From Methanospirillum sp. (GTDB taxonomy: Archaea; Halobacteriota; Methanomicrobia; Methanomicrobiales; Methanospirillaceae), in the NCBI GenBank assembly GCA_028679485.1, contig JAJRBL010000237.1, forward strand, positions 1-9,199: a stretch of DNA of 9,199 bases, given 5' to 3'. A program made the translations under genes and the position numbers. How positions within the stretch are numbered: the first letter of the stretch is position 1; the number at the start of each line of letters is the position of its first letter. The notes beneath the pieces were generated by a model, which was not told where the DNA came from, searched no databases, and saw only the letters and a program-made list of their open reading frames with translations. Positions 1-6,337 of the stretch are shown one piece after another.

Positions 1-45
1 AACTCTGATCTTCCTGAAAGGATTTTGGCATATTCCTGCAGAGTT
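1..45. repeat. Inverted repeat just past the lon stop codon
   Basis: AACTCTG at 1-7 and CAGAGTT at 39-45 are perfect 7-bp inverted arms separated by 31 bases. The right arm ends at the last base of the lon stop codon (TAA, minus strand, 47-45). A smaller TCCT/AGGA pair lies inside the loop. It could form a long-loop hairpin at the 3' end of the lon mRNA. There is no T-tract on the minus strand, so it is not a convincing terminator, and the window edge hides what follows. Confidence 0.25.
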
Positions 46-2441
46 TATGGCTCGGTTGCGATGACCCGGTGGCTTTCCAGGTTTGCCAGGACAGGGGTGG
101 GAAGGTCGATACCCAGTGCCTCTTTGAGCACCTCCTCGATCTTCTCGACCAGTACAAAGGAGAGTTCATTCCGTACCTCTCCCGGGATCTCATCGAGATC
201 CCCCTCATTCTCCTTTGGGAGAATGATCCTTGTTATCCCGGCCCGGTGTGCTGCCAGTATCTTCTCCCTTATACCGCCTACCGGTAGTACAGCCCCGCTT
301 AAGGTTATCTCGCCGGTCATCGCGAGTCTCGGATCGGCGGTCTTTCCGGTGATCAGGGATACGAGGGCAGTAAAGAGGGTAATGCCAGCAGAAGGACCAT
401 CCTTCGGGGTTGCGCCGGACGGCACGTGGATATGGACATCGCTTGTCAGGAAGTCGATATGTGTCGCAGTGTGTGCAAATCGGGACCTGATGAGACTCAT
501 CGAGATGTTGGCCGACTCTTTCATCACTTCCCCGAGTTGTCCGGTAAGGGTAAGTTTTCCTGAACCGGGCATGAAAGTTGCCTCGATGAAGAGAATATCA
601 CCTCCGGCCGGCGTCCAGGCAAGTCCGGTTGCGACTCCGGGTACCTGGGTTTTTCTTGCAATTTCATGCCTGAACACTTCCTTGCCTAGGATCTCAGCGA
701 TCATCCCGGGCTTTACGACGCAGGGCAGATCCATGGTTCCAGATACGATCTTCTCTGAAACATACCTGGCTACCCGGTTGAGTTGTTTTTTAAGTCCCCT
801 GACGCCTGCCTCCCAGGTGTACTTCTCAATGATGAGAACCAGTGCATCGTCTTCGAGTATGAGTTTATCCCCGTCAAGACCGTGTTCTTCCAGGGTTTTG
901 GGCAAAAGGTGATCTCTGCCGATCGCGAACGTCTCGTTCTTCGTGTACCCGGGGATCTCTATAAGTTCCATCCGGTCAAGGAGCGGTGCAGGGATCGTCG
1001 CCGTGGAGTTAGCCGTGGTTATGAAGAGTACATCCGAGAGATCATAAGGCACCTCCAGGTAATGATCAGAGAAACTGCTGTTCTGTTCAGGATCAAGAAC
1101 CTCAAGCAGGGCACTCGCCGGATCACCGTTATAGGAGAATGCCAGTTTGTCGATCTCATCTAAGACAAATACCGGGTTTTTTGTTCCTGCCCGCCTGATT
1201 CCCTGGATAATTCTCCCGGGAAGGGCACCAACATAAGTCCTCCGGTGTCCGCGAATCTCTGCTTCATCCTTGATACCGCCAAGACTTACCCTGACGTACT
1301 CCCTACCAAGGGCCTCGGCAATACTTCTGCCCAGGCTCGTCTTTCCTGTTCCCGGGGGACCGGCAAAGAGAAGGATGGATCCCTGCCGGTCGTTTTTGAG
1401 TTTCATGACTGCCAGGTGCTGGACAATCCTCTCCTTCACCTTGGAGAGGCCGTAATGGTTCTTATCAAGAATACTCCGGGTCCTGGCGATGTCGATATCT
1501 CCAATGGTATCCACAGCCCAGGGAAGATCAAGCAGGAGATCGAGGTAATTCCTGATAACCGGGCTTTCATGGCTCTGATTTCCGCCGGATTCGAGTTTTT
1601 TAAGGTCTGATAATGCCTTCTTCCTCACCTCTTCCGGCATCCCGGACTCCAGGATCTTCTCCCGGTATCCGCTGTCATCCGGTCCTGACCCGTCAATCTC
1701 GCCAAGTTCTTCCTGGATTATCCTGAGTTGTTCGCGAAGCATGGCCTCTCGATTGCTCTTCGTGACTTTTTCTGTCACTTTCCTGCTCATTTCTATCCTG
1801 AGGCTCAGGGTATCCCTGAACTCTTCCAGGATCTCCTGGAACATGCGGTACCGTTCCCGAAGGGAGACTATCTCCAGGAGTTCCTGTTTCTTTTCCAGGG
1901 TTACAGGAATATACGGCATGGTAAATCCGATGATCTGATCGACTGAATCCATCAGGTCAAGCGGGCCGGTAAACAGTTCAGATCCCTGGAAGTTGCTGCT
2001 GATCTCGTGTATGGTATTTTTAATTCCCATCAGCATCTCATGGTGGCTGGCGTCATCGAGATCCTGCGTATCGGAAACCGGGTTGTACGTGGCATACATC
2101 CGTCCATTATCGACAGAGATCTCTTCGATCCGGACCCTGGCAATCGCCTGGACCATGAGCAGGTACCCGTCTTCAGCCTGGTGAATATGTAAGATATCCA
2201 GGAGATTTCCGCAGGAGAAGAGGTTATCTTCGGATATCTTCGCCGGATCAGTACCGCTCTTTACCGTAAGACCGATGGGATAGGAGTAACCGGCTTGATT
2301 CGTCTCCCTGATAAGAAATTCTCCGGTCTCCTTGTCAACGAGGATCTTTGTCCTTGTTTTCGGGTAGATAACCGTATCGGTAAGTGGGAGGATGTAATTT
2401 CCCTTCTTTCTCTCCGGTTGGGGTGATTCTGCGTGTATCAT
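45..2441 (-). CDS. lon: ATP-dependent protease Lon, bacterial (LonA) type
   Basis: Soluble AAA+ serine protease that unfolds and degrades damaged and regulatory proteins in the cytoplasm. All LonA parts are present in order. Numbering from the ATG at 2441 (798 aa): N-terminal substrate-binding LAN domain (about 15-220, beginning with the typical YILPLTDTVIYP stretch), coiled linker, AAA+ module with Walker A GPPGTGKT at 361-368 and Walker B LDEID with D428/E429, then the protease domain with catalytic Ser684 in KDGPSAG and Lys727 in GGIREK. The Ser-Lys spacing of 43 equals that of E. coli Lon. No transmembrane insertion is seen between Walker A and B, so this is not the membrane LonB usual in archaea. 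The frame is also open to a TTG at 2471 (808 aa). I prefer the ATG because the likely TATA box at 2481-2486 puts the transcript start near 2457, downstream of the TTG. It lies 45 bp downstream of marR, same strand. Confidence 0.97.
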   Translation of the reverse strand: MIHAESPQPERKKGNYILPLTDTVIYPKTRTKILVDKETGEFLIRETNQAGYSYPIGLTVKSGTDPAKISEDNLFSCGNLLDILHIHQAEDGYLLMVQAIARVRIEEISVDNGRMYATYNPVSDTQDLDDASHHEMLMGIKNTIHEISSNFQGSELFTGPLDLMDSVDQIIGFTMPYIPVTLEKKQELLEIVSLRERYRMFQEILEEFRDTLSLRIEMSRKVTEKVTKSNREAMLREQLRIIQEELGEIDGSGPDDSGYREKILESGMPEEVRKKALSDLKKLESGGNQSHESPVIRNYLDLLLDLPWAVDTIGDIDIARTRSILDKNHYGLSKVKERIVQHLAVMKLKNDRQGSILLFAGPPGTGKTSLGRSIAEALGREYVRVSLGGIKDEAEIRGHRRTYVGALPGRIIQGIRRAGTKNPVFVLDEIDKLAFSYNGDPASALLEVLDPEQNSSFSDHYLEVPYDLSDVLFITTANSTATIPAPLLDRMELIEIPGYTKNETFAIGRDHLLPKTLEEHGLDGDKLILEDDALVLIIEKYTWEAGVRGLKKQLNRVARYVSEKIVSGTMDLPCVVKPGMIAEILGKEVFRHEIARKTQVPGVATGLAWTPAGGDILFIEATFMPGSGKLTLTGQLGEVMKESANISMSLIRSRFAHTATHIDFLTSDVHIHVPSGATPKDGPSAGITLFTALVSLITGKTADPRLAMTGEITLSGAVLPVGGIREKILAAHRAGITRIILPKENEGDLDEIPGEVRNELSFVLVEKIEEVLKEALGIDLPTPVLANLESHRVIATEP

Positions 2442-2449
2442 ATGAATCT

Positions 2450-2472
2450 TTAGTTTTGGTTTACCTAACAAT
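2450..2472 (-). promoter_or_regulatory. Putative MarR-type operator upstream of lon
   Basis: Minus strand reads ATTGTTAGGTAAACC, then AA, then AACTAA. It matches the site in front of marR (2920-2942) at 19 of 23 positions, without gaps. It lies between the lon TATA-like box and the ATG at 2441, where a bound repressor would block RNA polymerase. It keeps the TTAGG arm of the marR site, but the second arm (CCTAA there) is degenerate. That it binds the neighbouring MarR protein is inference. Confidence 0.55.
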
Positions 2473-2480
2473 CTGGTCTG

Positions 2481-2486
2481 ATATAA
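2481..2486 (-). promoter_or_regulatory. TATA-like box for lon
   Basis: TTATAT on the minus strand overlaps the end of marR (stop codon 2487-2489). Its centre lies about 42 bp upstream of the ATG at 2441, predicting a start of transcription near 2457 and a leader of about 16 nt. No Shine-Dalgarno is visible before the ATG, which suits a short-leader archaeal mRNA. Lon could also be read through from marR. Confidence 0.4.
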
Positions 2487-2906
2487 TCAACGGACTTTTT
2501 TCAGGATTTCTATGAGGAGGTTTATCTCCTGATCATCCAGTGAATCCATCAGACGTTCAATTACCTGTTCGAGTGCCTTCTGTTCTGCCCTGGCTATCAT
2601 CTCACCTCTCCCGGTCAGGCGGATATAAGCGATTCTTCCGTCATGCTGACACGGTTCCCGGTATACGCATTCCATTCTGACCAGTTTGTTGATCATCTCG
2701 GTGATCGTGGGTTTTGAGTTCCGTGTTATCTCGGCCAGCCTGCTGAAGGTTACTTCTTTGTTTTGGTCTATCGTCTTCAGGTAATGGATCTGCTTTAAGG
2801 TGATATCAGATAGGGTGCATTCTGAAAAGATCCCGCAGGAACATTCACTCTTGATTCTGATTAGGTTCTCAAATATCAGGAATAAATGCTCTTTCTGTTC
2901 ATGCAT
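2487..2906 (-). CDS. MarR-family winged-helix regulator with cysteine cluster
   Basis: A 139-aa protein, normal MarR length. Family features are the winged helix-turn-helix at about 52-101 (VTFSRLAEITRNSKPTITEMINKLV as recognition region, in which S64-K65-P66-T67 starts the recognition helix), the wing with D89-G90-R91 before the strand IAYIRLT, and a long C-terminal helix (102-139) for dimerisation. Such dimers bind palindromic operators and usually autorepress. Unusual are five cysteines: C22, C24 and C30 (CxCx5C) in the N-terminal dimerisation region, and C80 and C86 between the recognition helix and wing. They could sense oxidants, bind a metal or hold an Fe-S cluster; this is inference. 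Its promoter carries a TTAGG/CCTAA palindrome, repeated in part in front of lon 45 bp downstream, so autoregulation and control of lon are likely. The start ATG has no Shine-Dalgarno; the predicted leader is about 10 nt. Confidence 0.9.
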   Translation of the reverse strand: MHEQKEHLFLIFENLIRIKSECSCGIFSECTLSDITLKQIHYLKTIDQNKEVTFSRLAEITRNSKPTITEMINKLVRMECVYREPCQHDGRIAYIRLTGRGEMIARAEQKALEQVIERLMDSLDDQEINLLIEILKKVR

Positions 2907-2915
2907 AGATCTGTA

Positions 2916-2942
2916 CTAATTAGTTAGGGATTACCTAATAAT
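2916..2942 (-). promoter_or_regulatory. Putative autoregulatory operator of marR
   Basis: Contains the interrupted palindrome TTAGG-n5-CCTAA (2938-2934 and 2928-2924 on the minus strand), and next to it the perfect 10-bp palindrome ACTAATTAGT (2915-2924). It begins inside the TATA box and extends to about the predicted transcript start. Bases 2942-2920 align with 2472-2450 upstream of lon at 19 of 23 positions. Palindromes of this kind over the promoter are typical MarR targets; the assignment is not tested. Confidence 0.6.
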
Positions 2943-2945
2943 AAA
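2938..2945 (-). promoter_or_regulatory. TATA box for marR
   Basis: TTTATTAT on the minus strand, centred about 35 bp upstream of the marR ATG (2906). This predicts transcription starting near 2915 and a leader of about 10 nt. The operator palindrome lies immediately downstream and partly overlaps the box. Confidence 0.5.
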
Positions 2946-3017
2946 CATTCTGGCCTGAAGTTTTGTCAAGTTACAGGCAAAAGAAAGAATGGTATACGTA
3001 TGGGAATGGAAAATTTC

Positions 3018-3050
3018 TTTCATGAACCATCTGCATCAGATGGAATGAAA
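3018..3050. repeat. Perfect hairpin/dyad in the marR-kinase intergenic region
   Basis: CCATCTG (3027-3033) and CAGATGG (3037-3043) are perfect inverted arms around the loop CAT. TTTCAT (3018-3023) and ATGAAA (3045-3050) extend the pairing by 6 bp after a small asymmetric internal loop (GAA against A). The dyad ends about 12 bp before the kinase TATA box, a usual position for an archaeal activator or repressor site. It could also act in RNA if transcription crosses the region. No T-tract follows on either strand, so I do not call it a terminator. Confidence 0.6.
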
Positions 3051-3058
3051 CCAAACGG

Positions 3059-3077
3059 CACTTTATATTAACAAGTG
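3059..3077 (+). promoter_or_regulatory. Promoter (TATA box) of the hybrid kinase gene
   Basis: TTTATATTA at 3062-3070 is the best archaeal TATA box in the window. It predicts transcription from about 3090 and a leader of about 45 nt to the ATG at 3137. The box is bracketed by CACTT (3059-3063) and AAGTG (3073-3077), an inverted pair that could let a regulator cover the TATA element. No clear Shine-Dalgarno precedes the ATG. Confidence 0.55.
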
Positions 3078-3136
3078 TCAGTATCTCCGCGACATTTAAC
3101 AACTCGTCTGATCTAATACCTGACATTCCGATACAT

Positions 3137-5431
3137 ATGTATTCAACCCTCTATATCGATGATGATGCTTCATTCCTCTCAATTGGGAAGAGATTCCTTG
3201 AAAAGTCGGGTGAAATTCAGGTTGATACATTGGTGTCTGCCAGAAAAGCACCGGACATTCTGAAAGAGAATTCTTACGATCTTATCATCGCGGATTACGA
3301 AATGCCCGGGATGAACGGGATCGAACTCCTGAAAAAACTCCGGGAGGAAGGCAACACCATCCCGTTCATTATATTCACCGGAAAAGGGCGTGAAGATGTA
3401 GCCATTGAGGCACTGAATTCGGGTGCATCGTTTTACCTGCAGAAGGGAGGGGAACCGCATGTCCAGTTTACCGAACTCATCAACATGATAAACCGGGCGG
3501 TAACCCAGAAGAAAGCCGAGCTCGAACTCGCCAGGAAGGCAGAAGACCTCTCCCGGATAAATGAAGAATTAACTGCAAAAGAGGGAGAACTCCGCCATAT
3601 TGTCGAGCATATGACGAGGCAGGAGAGTATAATCCGGGAGAACGAAGAGCGGTTCAGACTGGTACTGGAAGCGACCAGTGACGGGATATGGGACTGGGAT
3701 CTCAGAAGTAACAAGGCATATTTTAGTGATCGGTATTTCCAGATGCTGGGGTATGAACCTGGCGAATTTGAGAGTTCGGTTGAGTCATGGAGATCCATCA
3801 TCCATCCCGATGACCTGAAGCATGCCCAATCCGTTATCAGAGAGAGCATCAGGACGAAGAATGCAGTATTCGATATCGAGTCCAGGTTCAGGACAAAAGA
3901 CGGAAGTTACCGGTGGATCCATATCAGGGGAAAGGCGGTCGCCTGGAATGATGACGGCAGCCCCCGGAGGATAGTAGGATCTCATATCGATATATCATAC
4001 CGGAAACAGATGGAAGATTCACTTCTTGTAAGTGAAGAGAAATACCGGCTGCTCGCAGAGAATTCACGGGATCTTATCTTCAGGATTCGAGTTCCGGAAG
4101 GTACATTCGAATATATCAGTCAGTCTGTCCGCGGTATCTGCGGATATACTCCTGATGAGTTTTACCAGTCACCGGTGTTACTCCAGTCAGTTATCGCTCC
4201 TTCTTCCCATGAATACTTCGACAAAGCCTGGAAAGAACTCCAACAGGGGATAATCCCGGAAGAGTTTGAATTCCAGGTTCTCTCGAAGACCGGGGAGTTG
4301 AAATGGGTGAACGAGAGGAACGTACCGATATATAATGAATCAGGCAGGCTTGTAGCCGTGCAGGGGATCGTCACTGATATCACCAACAGGAGAATTGCGG
4401 AAGAGCAAAACCTGGAAAATATTAAGAAGTACGAGATCCTCTTTGAGACGATCCCTACCGGTATCATCATAACCGATGATACCGGGCATATCCGGGAATT
4501 GAACCGAAACGCCGCAGAAATTCTCGGTATTTCACAGGAAGACCTTCGTGATGATACAAATCATCTGGAATGGACCATGTTCGGTCAGGATGGTGAGGTA
4601 ATCTTTAAAGGAACCACATTTTCGCTCGGAAAGCGCATCGAAGGAGAGGAGATTCTGGGGAGAGAATACGGGGTGGTCTCTCCGTATGGTCATATCATCT
4701 GGGTGATTGCCAATACCTCGCCTCTCCGGGTACAGGGATATGGATCCGTTCTCTCATTCCAGGATATCAGTGAACGGAAAAGAACCGAACAGGCTCTTTT
4801 TACCGTGAATAAAAAATTGTCTCTTTTGACGAGTATTACCCGTCATGATATCAAAAACAGTCTGTCTGCATTGAGAGGATACCTGTATCTCCTCGACGAG
4901 GAGATCAGGGATAGGGAACAGCAGGAGTTTATCGCCAGGCTGAAAAATATCGCAGGAGACATCAACAGAAAGATTGAATTCACCAGTACCTATCAGAAGA
5001 TCGGGGCAACAAATCCGGAATGGCAGGATCTTTCAGGGATTCTTGGTGGTCTCTCTGCAGATGGGATTACGATAGAAAACCTGGCCGAGGATGTCAGGAT
5101 CTTTGCCGACCAGATGCTCAGCCTCGTCTTTGAAAACCTGGTCTTAAACAGCAGGATGCACGGGGAAAAGGTTACCCGTATCTGGTTCAGCACACGGCAT
5201 GAAGACCAGAACCTGGTCCTGGTCTGTGAAGATGACGGGGTAGGTATTCGGGAAGAAGAAAAAGAGGCGATATTCGAGCGGGGGTTTGGAAAAAATACCG
5301 GGTTCGGATTGTTCCTGATACGTGAGATCCTCTCGATTACCAACCTTTCAATCAGGGAAAACGGGGTGCCGGGAGCAGGGGCACGGTTTGAAATCACTAT
5401 TTATCAGGGTACATTTCAACCGAAGAAGTGA
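3137..5431 (+). CDS. Hybrid sensor histidine kinase: REC-PAS-PAS-PAS-HisKA-HATPase
   Basis: A 764-aa signalling protein without membrane segments, so cytoplasmic. An N-terminal receiver domain (about 3-125) has the acidic pair D8/D9, phospho-acceptor D53, T81 and K103. A coiled coil (about 125-168) follows, then three PAS domains (about 173-291, 303-420, 432-550); the first two have the ending typical of PAS_3/PAC (RIVGSHIDIS, VQGIVTDIT). The kinase core has H570 in RHDIKN, an N box with E666, N667 and N671, the G1 box DDGVG (699-703), and a GFG-x-NTGFG G2 loop. An HDxxN box can support both kinase and phosphatase activity. The receiver at the N-terminus means another kinase probably controls it; its own partner is unknown, since no HTH output is encoded here. 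Ligands of the PAS domains cannot be read from sequence. Start codon is set by the receiver beginning at residue 4. Confidence 0.95.
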   Translation: MYSTLYIDDDASFLSIGKRFLEKSGEIQVDTLVSARKAPDILKENSYDLIIADYEMPGMNGIELLKKLREEGNTIPFIIFTGKGREDVAIEALNSGASFYLQKGGEPHVQFTELINMINRAVTQKKAELELARKAEDLSRINEELTAKEGELRHIVEHMTRQESIIRENEERFRLVLEATSDGIWDWDLRSNKAYFSDRYFQMLGYEPGEFESSVESWRSIIHPDDLKHAQSVIRESIRTKNAVFDIESRFRTKDGSYRWIHIRGKAVAWNDDGSPRRIVGSHIDISYRKQMEDSLLVSEEKYRLLAENSRDLIFRIRVPEGTFEYISQSVRGICGYTPDEFYQSPVLLQSVIAPSSHEYFDKAWKELQQGIIPEEFEFQVLSKTGELKWVNERNVPIYNESGRLVAVQGIVTDITNRRIAEEQNLENIKKYEILFETIPTGIIITDDTGHIRELNRNAAEILGISQEDLRDDTNHLEWTMFGQDGEVIFKGTTFSLGKRIEGEEILGREYGVVSPYGHIIWVIANTSPLRVQGYGSVLSFQDISERKRTEQALFTVNKKLSLLTSITRHDIKNSLSALRGYLYLLDEEIRDREQQEFIARLKNIAGDINRKIEFTSTYQKIGATNPEWQDLSGILGGLSADGITIENLAEDVRIFADQMLSLVFENLVLNSRMHGEKVTRIWFSTRHEDQNLVLVCEDDGVGIREEEKEAIFERGFGKNTGFGLFLIREILSITNLSIRENGVPGAGARFEITIYQGTFQPKK

Positions 5432-5484
5432 GGATCCCAACATCTTCTGCCAGGGATACAATCGCTGGTTATAATGCCTTGCCT

Positions 5485-5500
5485 GGTGATATGGTGATAT
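5485..5500 (+). promoter_or_regulatory. Ribosome-binding site in a tandem GGTGATAT repeat
   Basis: GGTGATAT occurs twice head to tail (5485-5492 and 5493-5500). The first GGTGAT matches the archaeal anti-Shine-Dalgarno (AUCACC) in full and sits 8 nt before the ATG at 5499, fixing that start. The second copy runs into the start codon. The repeat also makes a three-codon frame (ATG GTG ATA TGA, 5491-5502) overlapping the true start. Confidence 0.6.
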
Positions 5501-6329
5501 GAACTGCACTATCGGTCTAGCCGGGGTATTTTCTTTCCTCCTCGTTTTCATCCTGGGTGTGTGTACCTCTGGTTCTGTCTCATCCGGGAATGATCATACC
5601 GCGGCGGCCGTCTCAATGCCACCCACAAGTCCGGCATATCCTCAACCTCCCTACCAGTTCAAAAACCGTGAGTACTTTATCATTACTTATGAGACAGATC
5701 GGGATCTCCTGAAGAACCTCGTACCACCCCCGCTTGAAGTGGATGAACCGGTGATAAAATATGAATTCATCCGGATGCCGGACTCTTCGGGGCTTGGAGA
5801 TTATACCGAATCCGGGCAGGTAATACCGGTAACGTACAAGGGAAAAAAGGGACTGTATGTCCTGTCGATGTACCTCGACAATGAACCCGCTATCCTCGCC
5901 GGACGTGAAATATGGGGTTTTCCGAAAAAATCCGGCAGACCTTCCCTTGGAGTAGATCCGGTAAGCAGGGATACCCTCGTCGGCAGACTCTTTTACGGGG
6001 AACTTGAGGTTGCACGGGGTACCATGGGATACAAGTGGGAGACACTGCCAACGGAGGATATTGCAATATCCCTTGAGGAAACACCGAATTATCTTCTGAA
6101 GATAATCCCTGATGTAGATGGAAGACCGAAGATCAGACAACTGGTACAGTATCGCCTGGGAAATGTCTCGGTGAAAGGTGCCTGGACAGGTCCGGCTGAT
6201 CTGCAGCTCTTCCACCATGCCCTCGCCCCTGTGGCTGACATTCCCGTTAAACGGGTGATATCCGGGGTACATTTCATCAGTGACCTTACGCTTCTTCCTG
6301 GAACCGTGGAGTACGAATACCCCCTGTAA
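5499..6329 (+). CDS. Acetoacetate decarboxylase-family protein with N-terminal export/anchor segment
   Basis: A 276-aa protein. Residues about 52-276 form an acetoacetate decarboxylase (ADC) fold. Recognisable are GREIWGFPKK, in which K143 corresponds to the Schiff-base lysine and K144 to the lysine that lowers its pKa; E104 in YTESGQVIPV; and R57 near the start of the domain. Classical ADC turns acetoacetate into acetone and CO2 in the cytoplasm, but many relatives act on other keto acids or as aldolase-dehydratases, so the substrate is open. Odd here is the N-terminus: a hydrophobic stretch at about 5-21, then C22, then a Ser/Thr/Pro-rich linker to 50. It looks like a signal peptide or membrane anchor, although the n-region lacks Lys/Arg and the lipobox-like LGVC is imperfect. 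A strong ribosome-binding site supports this start over M40. It follows the kinase by 67 bp without a clear terminator or promoter between, so cotranscription is possible. Confidence 0.88.
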   Translation: MNCTIGLAGVFSFLLVFILGVCTSGSVSSGNDHTAAAVSMPPTSPAYPQPPYQFKNREYFIITYETDRDLLKNLVPPPLEVDEPVIKYEFIRMPDSSGLGDYTESGQVIPVTYKGKKGLYVLSMYLDNEPAILAGREIWGFPKKSGRPSLGVDPVSRDTLVGRLFYGELEVARGTMGYKWETLPTEDIAISLEETPNYLLKIIPDVDGRPKIRQLVQYRLGNVSVKGAWTGPADLQLFHHALAPVADIPVKRVISGVHFISDLTLLPGTVEYEYPL

Positions 6330-6337
6330 TCCTGTGA

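Noticed and set aside
25..912. Long plus-strand open frame (295 codons) opposite lon
   Set aside because: It lies fully antisense to the protease domain, whose catalytic residues and reading frame are certain. The translation is Ser/Pro/Arg-rich without a domain, as expected of a shadow frame.
45..2906. MarR plus Lon as a toxin-antitoxin or defence system
   Set aside because: Both genes match ordinary housekeeping and regulator families in full length, with no toxin-like gene, mobile element or defence gene nearby.
2994..3001. ATACGTAT palindrome
   Set aside because: Eight bases of self-complementary sequence with no second copy or fixed position relative to either promoter; chance is a sufficient explanation.
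3018..3050. Hairpin as CRISPR repeat, riboswitch or intrinsic terminator
   Set aside because: It occurs once, has no spacers or repeats, no T-tract follows, and the predicted kinase transcript starts downstream of it.
3433..3849. Minus-strand open frame inside the hybrid kinase gene
   Set aside because: Antisense to the coiled-coil and first PAS region, Ser-rich low-complexity translation, no promoter or ribosome-binding site.
5613..6272. Minus-strand open frame opposite the decarboxylase-like gene
   Set aside because: The plus-strand frame has conserved active-site residues and a ribosome-binding site; the antisense translation has neither a domain nor a start signal.
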